64,000 nt of DNA, from positions 39,362,867 through 39,426,866 of the forward strand of contig NC_088868.1 of assembly GCF_032884065.1 (NCBI RefSeq), in the 5' to 3' direction. The notes beneath the pieces were generated by a model. The model had not been told where the DNA came from and did no database searches. It was given only the letters and a program-made list of their open reading frames with translations. Within the stretch, counting starts at the first letter, position 1; every line of letters starts with the position of its first letter. Below are positions 45,000 to 56,996 of this stretch, one piece after another. This DNA comes from Artemia franciscana. Lineage: Eukaryota > Arthropoda > Branchiopoda > Anostraca > Artemiidae. The position numbers and the translations under genes are program-made.

Positions 45000-45685
45000 A
45001 CCTGACCTAGTTACTTCTCCCCCTCCCCCTTTAGGAACGAGTCTAAATGCAGGCTACTTTGGACTGATGTGTTCTATTGATTTGACAAGTTAACGACTGA
45101 GATATGGAAATTGTGGAGTTTTACGCCTTATTCTACTAAATATACTTCAAGAAATAAATCTGCTAAATTTTTTGTAAGTAACATTCTGTTTTACCTATTT
45201 CATGTCTTATGAACTACTTGGCTGAAGAAAAATACTTGTGAACCAATAAAAAAAAGATAAAAAAAAAAAAAAACTGACACCCTGATTGTCCAGATCCATC
45301 TGGGTTAATAGATCCAGACGGATCCAAATGGATCTGCATCTGGATAAATTTGAAGACCAAAGCTTTTCTTACAGAAGTAAAGAGCAAAATTGAAACTTAA
45401 ACGAACAAAGAGTATTCCTTCGCCAATTACGTAAGAGCACGTAGCAGTTTTACGTACAATTACGCACAGTGTTCTTAGTCACGGAAATTCTAATGACACA
45501 TTCTTCATTTCCATCTGATGCCTTTTTGATAATTTGCCTTGTGATATTTCCAATACCTATTAAGTCCAAAAGACTAGAGAAGATAGGGAAACTAACCATC
45601 CGAAAAAACAGTATTCTTGCTTAAACCAAAAATTCCACCACTAGCTAACATAAAACACATATTGTTTATATCTCTCAATAGTCTA

Positions 45686-45740
<55 letters not shown>

Positions 45741-47055
45741 AAAACAGAAACTTGATTAGGACCAGAAACTTCTAACACTAGATTACATAAAACAAAGTAT
45801 AAATTTTAAGTTAATCCGGAGCATCAAAACCGGATTGATATTTCAGACTCCCAGAAATTGCGCTGAAACTACTTGTATTTTTTCTCAGATTCAGTAGAGC
45901 TTTGGGCGTTTAGTCCAAAGTTTACCAAAAGTTTTTAGTTCTGCCCTGGACCTCCATTGCAGCGCCCCTGCCTGCTAGAATACAGATAGAAAGCAGTTTC
46001 CATTTGCTTTTAAATGTGCTGCGGTCTCCATTCTTTAAATTTTGTCTTAGATAAGGCCTCTAAATTGGATTTAATTTAATTACTACAAGATATTGGCAAG
46101 AAGTTGCTGTTTTTTTATTTTTTTTCCTCTTCCCCCAAACAACTGACCCCTTACTTTCCTTTTGTGTTCTGATGTACATGAAGAGCATAATCTGCATATC
46201 ATCTGCAGTATGCATAACAACGGGTATCATGAAAACATAGAGACGAAGAGAAGCTTGTGTTGCGTTTCCCCCAAAGTTGTGTCGAATATATAATTATGTA
46301 ATACGATCCCTCGGAAATCTAAAATACGTTAACATACTCCTCTGTTTATAATGAACTGGTGTATCCTATGATTTAAGAATGCGTTATCTGAGTCTAAGTT
46401 ATAACTTTAGAAACTTTTAGCTGTTGGAAATACTTTAAACTTAGATCCTTTAAGTGTTTATTTATTTCAGTGATTAATAAAATTACCGTGTGTCGAAATA
46501 GCTTTCGTCAAGACCTTAACGTTTTCATCATAGGATTGTGAGACTCTTAAAACTTAGCTTAAAAAATCTATCACAATTATGTGCCTTTAACTTCCTATGA
46601 CTGTATGGCCATGACAAAAATGACAAAATGCTGTATGCATACGCATGACGAAAATGACGAAATGACTGTTTGGCCATGACGAAATACACAAATAAAAGAG
46701 GAATCACAGCGGAATTTTCCTTTTGTCTTGGACGAGAAATAGGTGAGCAGTACTTAAGATGATTTCGAAAATAGTAATTCCACGTTTAAACTAATAGCCG
46801 GAGACTGGTGGTCACAACTTTTTGACATCATTTATAAAAGTGGATAATAATGGGAGTAAACATGATAATCGAATTAATAGAAACATCCTGGTTATTATAA
46901 TGAAACATTTCATTGTTTTATGTATTCATAGGTTTTTTAATTTAAGTTAATTATATTCCTTTAATTACTTTACTATTTTTTAATTTGGATTTGACTTTGT
47001 TTTAGTTTTCACTTTAGTTTTGTCTTCAATCTTTTATCTTTTGTCATTTAGGGTG
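45000..47055. other. No gene; poly-A tract and small tandem motif
   Basis: Contains A49 at 45687-45735 and a degenerate family-A-like arm start near 45370 ('GAAGTAAAGAGCAAAATTGAAACTTAAACG'-like, weak). A short tandem of ATGACAAAAATGACAAAATG-type motifs lies at about 46605-46690. No exon recognised. Confidence 0.4.
45687..45735 (+). repeat. Poly-A tract (49 A)
   Basis: Uninterrupted run of 49 adenines. No retroposed gene is recognisable immediately upstream. Confidence 0.98.
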
Positions 47056-47059
47056 GAAA

Positions 47060-47525
47060 TTAAAAATCCTTACCAGTAGCGGTTCAATGCAATGCAACGA
47101 CTGATTTACAGTTGTTTCATGCACTGAAACACCTTAATTTGGACTCGCTTGATAGTCGTAGACATGGCTTAACACATAGATTCAGACTAAATTGTTTGAA
47201 TTCCCCAACTCATTAACGTCTACTAACCAACCTTAAAAGCCCCCCAACTGAAGGACCAGTTACTAGACTCCAACAAATAAAAAAGAATTGTCCACAGTTA
47301 CTCACTTGCTCAGCCTATAGTACCGATGAGATATAGCAAATCATTTGTCCCGTATTTTACCCGCCATTTTAATAATATTAACACGACTAATGTTTAATGT
47401 TTGATTAATATAATGTTTGTTTAAATTTTCCTGTGAGTGGTTTTGAAGGTATAAGTTATTTTTGTCATGACATGCTAATGCTAGCTCCGGCTATTGTAGT
47501 GAATAAATATATTCTATTCTATAGT
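47060..47525 (+). mobile_element. LINE 3' end (CR1/Jockey-like ORF2 C-terminus and tail)
   Basis: One frame (47130-47340) reads LNLDSLDSRRHGLTHRFRLN, then CLNSPTH, a TAA, and RLLTNLKSPPTEGPVTRLQQ with an SAYSTDEI end. The L.LDSL..RR..L..RF pattern followed by a Pro/Arg-rich end is the usual C-terminus of CR1/Jockey-type ORF2. An AT-rich 3' untranslated part follows and the element ends in AATAAATATATTCTATTCTA (47500-47523), a pentanucleotide tail. Confidence 0.75.
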
Positions 47526-47529
47526 CTCA

Positions 47530-48640
47530 CTAACACTATCGTTTTACAAATATCACAGATGGCAGCTCTGTCTTTGCAAGATAAGTTATAATTCTGTATT
47601 TATTTTCTGTCATTAACAGCGCCACAAAAACGCAATTTGAAACAAAGAGAACAATGTATCGAAGGTCCTACAAGGGTTATAAGGGGTTTAATCGAAGTAT
47701 TACGAGGCAATAAAACAGCAACAGACAAATATACAACAAAAAAGCTACAGCCTACTGTTTTGTTTTTCTAAAATTGCTTTCCAATACATATTTTATCAAG
47801 CTGCTGCTCTTCAAAGATTTTCTTTGTCGGTTGTTTTTCCTAAAAATCTTGAGAAAATAAAAATAAGAAAATTTCTCCAAAGTTTTCTCTTCGTTTGTTT
47901 TTCCTAAGCAACTTGAGTAAATAAAAAATATAAAAATTCCGTTGGCCTTAGACACAAGGGAGCAGTTCACTATGGAGCTGGGGGGTGGGCAGCCGCCCCT
48001 TTCAGACCTAAGTTTCTCCCCCAGACGACAGATTACCCAAAGCTAAATTTTAGTTTCTGCAAAAAAAAATCTTGTCAAAATTACGATAAGCCTAGATAAA
48101 TCCAATTTCCGGGGAACCAGGTCAGCTTTTTTAGCATATCTTGGTGCCTTTATGGTAATATATGCTTCATTTTCAGTTTTCATTGTATCATTTCCACTTG
48201 ATTTGGGAAAACTGGGTACAACTGCAACCCCCCCAGGATTTGGAAAAAATTGCACCAAAGTAATTAGTAACTTAATAGTAGTAATTAATTAATAATAAAT
48301 AAGTAGTAGTTTAGACAAAGTATACAGAATGTAGCAAATATATCGCACATACTTCAATTTATTATTATATATTAATGAAACATACACTCAAATTTATTGT
48401 ATAATTTGATTTTATAAATTTAGAGGTAGGCATAAGATACTCATTGCCTAGACAGGAGAATGAAGTCCTGACCCACCCAAAGATTAATATATTACAAGAA
48501 CGTTGAAAGTGTTTTAATATATAATTAAATTATAAAAAAAAATCCTATCAGTATCAAAAGCCTCTATCTTCATAGAATTATTACCTAAAAAAAAAATCAG
48601 CTTTACTTCTTGGATGTGGAAAATTATGGCAATGCGAAAG
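47530..48640. other. AT-rich DNA, nothing firm
   Basis: A short duplicated motif with 'AAATTTCTCCAAAGTTTTCTCTTCGTTTGTTTTTCCTAA' resembles its neighbour at about 47810-47850 ('GATTTTCTTTGTCGGTTGTTTTTCC'). No genes were seen. Confidence 0.35.
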
Positions 48641-48641
48641 C

Positions 48642-49160
48642 AATCAAATTACCACCATGGATTCCACGACAATGGTAGCAGCAAAAGCCATAAAATGTGA
48701 GACCTAAAAATGGCAATCACTGCTGCCAAGTTATTTCAAGCCCCAATAGGTGGTAAATTTGTTGGTGGCAGAAAGAGTGCAAGGAGCTTGCGAAAAAAAA
48801 ATATTGTCTTTAATTTTGCAAAATTTAAAAAATTTATTTTATAAAAAATAAAATTTAACTTAAAATTTTTTAAATAATTTAATATTTTTTTAATAAAGAA
48901 AAAATTAATTATTAAAAAAATTAAAAAAAATAAAGAATCAAATTACCACTATGGATTCCACGACAATGGTGGCAGCAAAGGCCATAAAACATGAGACCTA
49001 AAAGTAGCTGGCAAGTTACTTCAAGCACCTATAAATAATAAATTTGTACCTATAATTTATTATAATTACCTTTATTATAATTACTATAATCTACTGATAA
49101 TTACCTATAAATAGTAAATTTGTTGGTGGCAGAAAGAGTGCAAGGAGCTTGCAAAAAAAA
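48642..49160 (+). repeat. Two direct copies of a SINE-like unit with A-rich tails
   Basis: Copy 1 (48642-48801) and copy 2 (48936-49160) share 'AATCAAATTACCAC', 'ATGGATTCCACGACAATGGT', 'GCCATAAAA', 'GAGACCTAAAA' and 'TAAATTTGTTGGTGGCAGAA'. Each ends AGTGCAAGGAGCTTGC followed by an A-rich tail. Copy 2 has an internal AT-rich insertion of about 60 bp. A/T simple sequence separates them. I see no clear RNA polymerase III box A/box B. Confidence 0.75.
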
Positions 49161-49164
49161 TAAT

Positions 49165-50009
49165 AATAAAAAAAATAAATAAAAAAAAATAAAAAATAAA
49201 AAAAAAAATACTGTTTTGCCAGAATTTTGCCAAATTTACAGATTAATGTTCAACATTCTTTCCCTGTTACGTGCAGCTTTGATATATATACGAGTCTTGA
49301 TTCGATACATTATTTATTATACAAGTACGACAAAGGTAAAGAAAACCTAGGTAACAATCATTTCTAACTTATTATGGAATTAGAGCAAAAAACAGGAACC
49401 TGTTAAATGCTACCAATAGATTAGAGGGGTTTGATAACTTTTCTTATTCAGCCCAAAAACAAATGTTCCTGCTATTTTGCGCACATAAAATACTATGTTC
49501 ATAATTTACACAAAAATGTTTGTTTTTTCTTTACTGTGAACACGAAGATAGATTAGAAATCAAAACACTTCCCTTTTTCAGTGGAGGGGGATAGAGGGGC
49601 TCGAAATTGTAAGTTTATCTTTTCAGACTATCTATCTCATTTTTCAAGGAAGGGCTCTTAGGACCAGTCTTGGTTGCGTCCCCTCCAGTCAAAAAACGAT
49701 AGTTATAAGAAAGGCCGTATCCAGGAGAAGGGTTAGGGTGTTTGAAACTCCCCCCTCCCCATTTCCTCTGAAATTTTCGGTCAACTCGCAAAAACGTAAT
49801 GAAAATGCACAAGATTACACTTTTTATGCATAAACCTCCTTCCAAAAAATGCCCCCTCCCAGAACTAAATCCTGGATACTGTTTTGGTCATTAACTCAAG
49901 CTAGCCAAAGTTAGTGATGTATTTTTTTTATTTCTTCAAGAGTTGAAGGTTTCCTTCGGACTGACCTCAAGAAGATCGCTAAAGAAAGTATACCTATGAC
50001 CAAAAAAAG

Positions 50010-50069
<60 letters not shown>

Positions 50070-51015
50070 TTTTTCTAGTCTCAGGGAGGGTGATCCCCCA
50101 TCCCGTCAGAATAAAAATGAATGATACTTTTGTGGATCCAGTCAGAATGACAGAATTTTGGATTTTGAGTCATGATCAGAGCCAGAGTTGGAAGCTGCAC
50201 CAAAAAAGTTCTGGTCAGATTTCTGGTAAATTTTCCAAATTTTGTTAGATTAAAACCAGAAATATGTTGATTGATAATCACAGTTAGGAATGACTATTAG
50301 GCCAAACTTTAGAGGAATAGCCATAGGACCAATCTCGAGGAGGAGAAACCTGTCCTCATATCCACTCTACGTATAGTTAAGAGTGTCAACTAATCGCTAC
50401 GTAATTCATTCTATAGAAAACAGCTATTGTTTGGTTTCAGTTTTTTACGAAATTTGAGGAAAAAATAAAAATGCAGCAGAAGATGTGGACTAAGGGCTCT
50501 GTGTCGATCTGGTATTGCAGAGACCCTTGCAGATTAAAAACTTGGACAAACTTGTTGGTAAAACGAAATAATTTCCCGCGGCTTTCTAATTTTTTAGGGG
50601 TCACATACAGTTTTGGTACACAGGGCATGGTTGCCCCAGGGCAAGGAAGATCTTAAACTTACCATTTATCCCACCTGAAGACCCAAGATACATAAAACTC
50701 CCTGGGTATCTAGTACTTTTGCGTAAAAAAAAACTTTCTAAAACAAATCTTTTGCCCCGTCCTTTAGGATTTCTTGTACATTTAAATCTGCTAAGCACAA
50801 TACTTACTTTAGGGGAGAAAGGGACGACCTACGGGAGTTGAGACTTAAACTCTTATTTTTTTTTAGTAGATGAGCCTGTTGAATCTTTCAAGGAGCAGTT
50901 ATTTGTGTGTTTACTATTAGATAATTATTCTATGCAACTAAAATTGCACATCTTTATCGTAGTGTTCTAGCATATAACTTCAGAGTCTTCAAAGGGGGTT
51001 GAGGACAACTGATCC
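49165..51015. other. No firm gene
   Basis: Holds A57 at 50011-50067. A short plus-strand piece at about 49944-49990 has a good acceptor (ATTTCTTCAAG) and reads VEGFLRTDLKKIAKES before a GTATAC donor-like site, but it is too short to call. The open frames at 50081-50800 lack support. Confidence 0.35.
50011..50067 (+). repeat. Poly-A tract (57 A)
   Basis: Uninterrupted run of adenines, preceded by another short A-run. Confidence 0.98.
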
Positions 51016-51019
51016 CGGC

Positions 51020-51185
51020 AAAGTGGCTTGGGGAGGGGCACCATGGCTGGGGATTGTCCGACATTTCCATTTGTTTACTTTGATTTGGCTTTCTTTTTGT
51101 TTATATTTCAGTCAGGAGGGGCGCTATTATTAATTTTTCCAATGGCACCACCGACCCTAGGAACGACTCTATATGTATTGCTACC
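51020..51185 (+). repeat. Family C dispersed repeat
   Basis: Plus-strand counterpart of 44820-44992, with 'GGGGATTGTCCGACATTTCC', 'TTGATTTGGCTTTCTTTTTG' and 'ACCGACCCTAGGAACGACTC'. Confidence 0.65.
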
Positions 51186-51212
51186 TGTTATGAAGGTCCT
51201 GCTACCTGTTAC

Positions 51213-51455
51213 AAAATGGGTGCGAGGTAATATTACGAGGTTTCAAGAGAAAGGGTGTGAGGGGTGTCCAAAATGGGTGTGAGGTCATATTACGAGATTT
51301 CAAAGAGAAGGGGTGTGAGGGGTGTCCAAAATGGGTGTGAGGTCGTATTACGAGGTTTCAAAGAGAAGGGTGTGAGGTAATATTACGAGGTTTCAAAGAG
51401 AAGTGGTACCCAAAATGGGTGTGAGGTCAAATTACGAGGTTTCAAAGACAAGGCA
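51213..51455 (+). repeat. Minisatellite, ~58-bp unit
   Basis: Units start AAAATGGGTG at 51213, 51270, 51328 and 51412. Each contains GAGGT..TATTACGAGGTTTCAA and AGAGAAGGGTGTGAGG. Spacing is 57-58 bp, then one longer unit. Confidence 0.9.
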
Positions 51456-51639
51456 CACGTAATAGTTTAAAAATCAGAATTATTTATTAGGCCGTATGGT
51501 AGCTATGATTAGTAGAAATGGGTTTAAATTAGAATTAAACTTAGTCCCACCCTTTCTGAAAATATATTTTATCAGAATATAGATTTGGACTGCAAGGGAA
51601 ATATCAAGGATTTCACAAGCTGAGTGCATGACTCTCAAT

Positions 51640-51869
51640 TATAAAAAAAAAGTGTTGATACATTTTCAAAAATTGACCAAATTTTCTTAGTCTCCTAGGT
51701 TTTGATTGTTGTAATGAAACTTAAAAAATCTTTATATTTGGGATCAGCATTAAAGCGCGATTTCTTTTGATGTATCTATTGTTATCAAAATTCAATTTTT
51801 TTTTAAAGTTTCCGTTACTATTGGGCCGAATAACTCCTTACTAACAGTTTGTCACTAGTAACTTTTTGA
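51640..51869 (-). repeat. Family A repeat, 5' fragment, reverse
   Basis: In reverse it begins A|TCAAAAAGTTACTAGTGAC. It continues with a degenerate hairpin, 'AGTAAGGAGTTATTCGGCCC', 'CAATAGTAACGGAAAC' and 'ATGTATCTATTG'-equivalent family A sequence. Confidence 0.6.
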
Positions 51870-52025
51870 TACTATTACCCAAGAACGTTTAACGTTGAAC
51901 AACGTTCAATTAAATGAATTATGGACGGACAATGACGTTGTAACCACGTTTATTTTTATTTTAGCCACAAGCGTTACAATCATCTCGCCGGGTTATCAGA
52001 GGTTAGGTTGTACTACAACATCAGT

Positions 52026-52027
52026 TA

Positions 52028-52096
<69 letters not shown>
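52026..52096. repeat. (AT)n microsatellite, ~70 bp
   Basis: Alternating AT run with one G interruption at its start. Confidence 0.97.
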
Positions 52097-52097
<1 letters not shown>

Positions 52098-53029
52098 AAT
52101 CCGTAAACTAAGTAACTTGAACAAAAATAATAAAATAATTGAAATTAATCAAGACGACTACTTCGATCAAGTTTGGCGAAATGAAACGTCATCAATAAAC
52201 TTCAGACGAAACTTCTCAATTCCAAATTCTATTGACAATTTTTTTCCCGAACATAATATATATCCTAAAATCTGTATTTTTGAGATTTCTACTCGGGGGA
52301 GCGGAGGGGGGAGGGGGGAGGTTAGTTTCGTTGGAGGACTTTTAGGATATTTTTTATTAAAAAAAATTTAGTCATTTTGTGTTTTCTGTACCTTATACTG
52401 CAATCCCCCCATGTCACTTCTTATTTACGTCCTGGATATAAGGAGAGGGGATATGCATAAACAAATATATTTTTATATACATAAAATATTTTGCACAATT
52501 TTTTTTATATACATATTTTTGTTCATATGCATTTTGTTACTTTATTACAGGCCAGACAACATTTCGAGGCGAAATGTCCCCTCCCAACCCCTCTCCTGGA
52601 TAGAACCTAGCTCAAAATGCACTCCTTGTATGCAGAAGCATCTTTTACGATATTAATCTTATAAATCACCAAATATGAGGTGGTATCATAAAAGAAGGAG
52701 TCAAGTTCCAAAGCTTACAAGTAATTTATCAACTATTAAAAGGATCAATTACCCGTTGAAGCTGTGGGGGATCAGAAAGTGTTTCAGAGGAAGGAGAGAA
52801 GGGTGAGTGTCAAAACCCAAACATTAAATGTTCATATTTAATCATCATAGATTTTATTTATTTCAATAAAACAAATTTTTAGCCAAAAACGATCTAAATA
52901 AGGGGAGAGGATCTTCATATTTATCTTAGTAGTCACCCGTCTATTCCACCCTCTTTGAATTATTTTCGCCATTGTTTAATTCAACTCTATTTAACTTGTG
53001 AAAACATTGAAATTTAATTTAATCATTTC

Positions 53030-53169
<140 letters not shown>

Positions 53170-53358
53170 CACACAACCAAGATATACGTGTTTGAATCCC
53201 CTTCAGAATAACTTAACACCTCAGATTCACTGGTGTCACATTACTTTAACCCAAGAAGAAAAAAATCCACACGACAAAGAAATTGAATAACCAAAATACA
53301 CCCTGGGAAAAAACAAATACACAACAAAACTCAATTCTATTACGATTTTGTATTCTTT

Positions 53359-53364
53359 TTTATT
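53359..53364 (-). promoter_or_regulatory. Polyadenylation signal AATAAA
   Basis: Minus-strand AATAAA 82 nt beyond the TGA of the terminal exon 53446-53711, a normal distance for a 3' end. Confidence 0.5.
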
Positions 53365-53445
53365 ATGTAATTCCATTTTACACGGTTTTCATGTTCAGTT
53401 CTTCTCATTCTGTTATATATAAAATTTTTCACTTTTCAAAGACTA

Positions 53446-53711
53446 TCACAGAATCTCTACTGAGCTGACCATACTTCCCATACATGAATCACTTATAGAA
53501 ATGGCATCAACTTCACCTTCAACTGTCAACCATGAACTTCGTTGGTCATTCGAAACTGAACAGTCAATATGGAAAAACTTTGAATTTATGTTAGCTGGTT
53601 CGGTTCTACGTATTGTCACTGGAGTAGTTCCGCATTGTCTGGGGGGAATGTTTCTTGGTGAGACAGATAGGTGTACAGGAGACAGCTTACCACGGATCAA
53701 ACGAGGAATTC
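53446..53711 (-). CDS. Terminal exon of unidentified multi-exon gene
   Basis: Follows acceptor TTTATATTATAG (before 53711). It enters in phase 1: GA completes the codon begun by the previous exon (G|GA, Gly). It then reads IPRLIRGKLSPVHLSVSPRN, IPPRQCGTTPVTIRRTEPAN, INSKFFHIDCSVSNDQRSSW and LTVEGEVDAISISDSCMGSM, and ends VSSVEIL-TGA (53446-53448). Codon use is balanced and protein-like. The plus strand opposite is also open for 73 codons but has no matching splice context. The exon is Ser/Pro/Arg-rich at first, then mixed. No domain recognised. Confidence 0.65.
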
Positions 53712-53879
53712 CTATAATATAAAGTTTACAAGTGTAGTTTTAACTCATAATTAATGAAGTAGGACATAATTATACGGTAATAATTCTAAACGCAAGGGCA
53801 TGTCTAGGGGGGGGAAATTGACCCCCCCCTGAAATATTTTTACATGGGAAAAATGAACTCGCGCCTTCAGTTTTATTAT

Positions 53880-54118
53880 AAAGTGTATAATGAGGACTAT
53901 CCCTTCCACAACACTTCGCTATTCACACTAAAGTTTTTGCTAATTAAACGACCCTTGTGTTTCAGGAGTGTTATTAAAGCATTTGAACAACGTTCGAATT
54001 TAAGCGAAAAGAGTGTGGTGTTGAAGAGGGGGCAGCCTCCCTCACAAATATAATAATTTATGTTTGTTTTAAGTTTTAATGTTACTCCTTATTTTGAACT
54101 GAAAAGAACTTATTTTTT
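53880..54118 (-). repeat. Family A foldback segment
   Basis: Arms with 'AACACTTCGCTATTCACACTAAAG' and 'TTTAAGCGAAAAGAGTGTGGTGTT', plus the outer 'TTTAAGTTTTAATGTTACTCC' end, identify a diverged copy of the foldback found perfect at 14766. Confidence 0.65.
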
Positions 54119-54715
54119 TATTTAATTTATGATAGTTTTAATAATGCCGGGATATCCGACTCCACATCCATGGGAATACCCCCCTCAACACGGAATTTTT
54201 TATAGGAATTCTGGCAAGTTCCCCCAGGGTAAAGTTTATCTTAAAAAGTATATCACCAGGAAATTTCCCTTCCCTAGAAAATTCAACTTGTGGAAGATAC
54301 CCATACAGAAAATTCACTCCCCTGCTTCCACCCGAAAACTGTATGCACATTTCCCAATAGTAAACACTACAAGTTCATAATTGGCAAATTTTTTAACTTA
54401 AAGACCTTTCCCCAGGGATTGTGGGGGGTCATGTTATCTCCAAAGACATAGTTATTAGATCTTCCAGCTATATTAAACAAAATGACTAGCTCAAAATTTG
54501 TATAGGAAAATTCTGTGGTCGTGAAACGAACCGTGATCTTTCTTCTGGCAAAAATACAAAATTCTACATTTTTGGACATAGGAGCTTGAAACATCTAGAA
54601 TAGGGTTCTCTGATACGCTGAATCTGATAGTGTGATTCTTATTAAGGTTCTTTGACTTTTAAGGAGTGTTTCCTCACTTTTTCAAAAACCAGGCGAATAT
54701 CCTCAGGCTCGCAGC
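54119..54715 (-). repeat. Family A internal fragment, reverse
   Basis: In reverse it contains 'CCTCAGGATATTCGCC', 'AGATTCAGCGTATCAGAGAA', 'TTTGCCAGAAGAAAGATCACG', 'TTTTGTTTAATATAG' and 'ACAATCCCTGGGGAAAGG'. These are in the family A order, with the B core and part of the T-run deleted. Confidence 0.65.
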
Positions 54716-54754
54716 CTTTGATAGTAACAGTTAATGCATCTAATATATTTGGAA

Positions 54755-54945
54755 TCAAACAGTTCGTGGTAATGAACTGTAAGTAAGGAGCGACTCGTTT
54801 CAACAGTAATCGAAACTGTATAAAACGGACTAATAGATATATCAAAAGAATCGGCTATTTATGGTGATTTCAAATATATAAATTTCATTAAGTTTAGCAT
54901 TACCCATACATGGCTACAAGCCAAAGAAAATTTTCCTGATTTTCA
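54755..54945 (+). repeat. Family A repeat, 5' fragment
   Basis: Starts A|TCAAACAGTTCGTGGTAATG with the hairpin and follows family A to 'CCTGATTTTCAAAAAAG'. There a minisatellite begins. It lies head-to-head with the reverse fragment 54119-54715. Confidence 0.7.
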
Positions 54946-55090
54946 AAAAAGTCCATGAAAAAGTCCATGAAAACGTCCATGAAAACGTCCATGAAAAGTC
55001 CATGAAAAACTCCATGAAAAAGTCCAAAAAAAGTCCATGAAAAAGTCCAGGAAAGTCCATGGGAAGTCCATGAAAAGTCCCCAAAATGGA
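54946..55090 (+). repeat. Minisatellite of (A)GTCCATGAAAA units
   Basis: About ten units of 11-16 bp, mostly GTCCATGAAAAA. They arise where family A normally reads 'AAAAGTCC'. Phe/Met/Asp-rich minus-strand frames are artefacts. Confidence 0.95.
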
Positions 55091-55553
55091 CCAAGAAAGT
55101 AAAAAAAAGAGCAAAGTAATGTCTAAACTTGTTTTTTATAATACACTTTTTTCACCCTCTGGTGGTGTTTTTCGCTGATAAATTTATGATTTTCATTCTA
55201 GTAAATTCTACCCCTGATCAGTTTATTCTAGTCTAGCCCTTATCAGCCCCAGCGGGAAACCTTCTTGAACTCATTAAAACAACAGTTAAAAGAATTACTA
55301 TCAAAATAACTGAAATTTATTGAAGAAAAAAAAATTAAAACAGAACCTCAAGGTTTGCTTTTCGCATCCAATGGTTAATCGTCCAATCGTGCTATGAATT
55401 CACAAGACAAAACTATAATATATATCCGCAAACCAGTATATCATCCACAATTTAAATAACTGTTTAATTTAAATTTTACTGTAAAATAATCTAATTTAAA
55501 ATAAACAATATATAATGTTAACTTAATGAAGAATATCGATAAGATATTCGATA

Positions 55554-56050
55554 TTGGGAATACAAAAGACAACAAATTCAACTACTTCCAACCTTGGTAC
55601 GTTTTCAAATCTCAAGCTGGGTTTTACACCCGATATGTTTACTTGTCATTTTCATTACTTGTTAGTTCTGGAGATGAGTAGCAGGAGTGGGTCAGTCAAA
55701 CAGAACCCCCTCCCCCGTTTGGGTGCAGTATCGATAGTCATTAATGCACTAAAGCATGACAAATGCAAAAAAAACATACTCAAGATATTATTCACTACTG
55801 GACAAAAAATATGGTAAAATCTACTGCTAGAATTTTTTATAACGAGGTTAATCAATTAAAAAAAATTAACGATACTAGACATATTCGATTTCAAAAACAA
55901 GATGCGTTATGGGAGGGGTATTACAGATGTGGTTATTTTCTGCTAGCATTCCATGTCAAAAAGGGAGCTAGAGTTCAAAGGGTTTCGATCGCCTCAATTT
56001 TAAGACCCTATTTTAAGGGCACACTAAAAAAAAAATTAATTCGAGCATGA
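55554..56050 (+). other. Two overlapping open frames, unknown
   Basis: Frames 55554-55817 and 55763-56050 are open and moderately protein-like. The second contains RHIRFQKQDALWEGYYRCGY and KKGARVQRVSIASILRPYFK. They overlap in different frames as a frameshifted gene would, but no family, splice site or promoter is visible. The end overlaps a dispersed repeat (56041 onward). They may be a transposon remnant. Confidence 0.2.
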
Positions 56051-56540
56051 GGTATTTTGGAAAGCTGTCTGTAGTTAGTATTATTCCTCAAACATATATT
56101 GAGGCTTTTTTTTAAAATGGGTATTACCATCTCCCTTCGGATTCAGCCTCAATTGTGATCAATACCCCAATCATGCACTAAGGTTATGAAATCTGCACAA
56201 GACAAAGCTATGGAGCCACATAATACTATGAAATATTTTGGATTACAGAGTATTCAGATCCAGGTCTAACTACCTCCATGGTGCTCTTCTGAACATCATA
56301 ATGTACATTTCATCCATATCGATACTTTTTTATATTCTAGATATGAGGGCAGGATGTATTCAAAAGGGTTATTCGTCACCTCCTTCTGGTGCAGACACAG
56401 TCGTAACTAATACCCCAGTCAGGTTATGAAATCTGCACAAACAAAGCCAGAGACTAAAGCTAGTTTTGGCAACTTCAGTAACACTCAAGGTCACACTGAG
56501 GATCCTTACTTCAAGCATAGACTATTTTAGAAATCTCTCT
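56041..56540 (+). repeat. Diverged direct repeat
   Basis: 'GAGCATGAGGTATTTTGGAAAGCTGTCTG' at 56043 resembles 'AAGCATAGACTATTTTAGAAATCTCTCT' at 56514. 'AATACCCCAATCATGCACTA...GGTTATGAAATCTGCACAA' at 56160 resembles 56409-56439. The order suggests a duplicated unit of 250-470 bp. Confidence 0.5.
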
Positions 56541-56996
56541 ACAATTAAAAGTGTTTTTATTTTTGCAACTATTCAAATTAATTCATGTAAAACAAGGGCG
56601 TGTCCAAAGCTTTGGTTTAGGGGGAGGGGACAAAAAAAATTATAAAACGCACCAAAAATTTGCATAAATGCATATTTGTTACATTTTTATAAGCCAAACA
56701 AAATTTCATGGGAGAGTGGTGCAAAATTAGTTTTTGGTCCCCCCGCCCGAATACGACCTTGATTAAAAAATTTCCTCTCTTTCAGAAAACAAAGATTGTT
56801 AGAAATGCAAAAGTTAACAACTGGTGCGTTAATTTATATTAATTAACCTAATTTAAATTATATAACTTTAATATAAACTCATTTAAATTAATTAAATTCA
56901 TTTAAATTAATTAATTAAAGTAAAAGCTAGCCAGTTAGGTCATTAGGAGCTGGTGCGGCAAGTTCACATCAAACCGTGCTAACCTGAATTAGTTAC

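Larger units (their letters stand above)
53712..56996 (-). other. Intron filled with repeats
   Basis: The 3.3-kb intron between the last two exons of the minus-strand gene. It holds a family A foldback, two opposed family A fragments, a minisatellite and a diverged direct repeat, all listed separately. Confidence 0.55.

Noticed and set aside
53501-53722. 73-codon plus-strand frame
   Set aside because: Antisense to the phase-linked terminal exon 53446-53711, which has acceptor, stop and AATAAA.
54900-55114. Phe/Met/Asp-rich frames on the minus strand
   Set aside because: Translation of the GTCCATGAAAA minisatellite.
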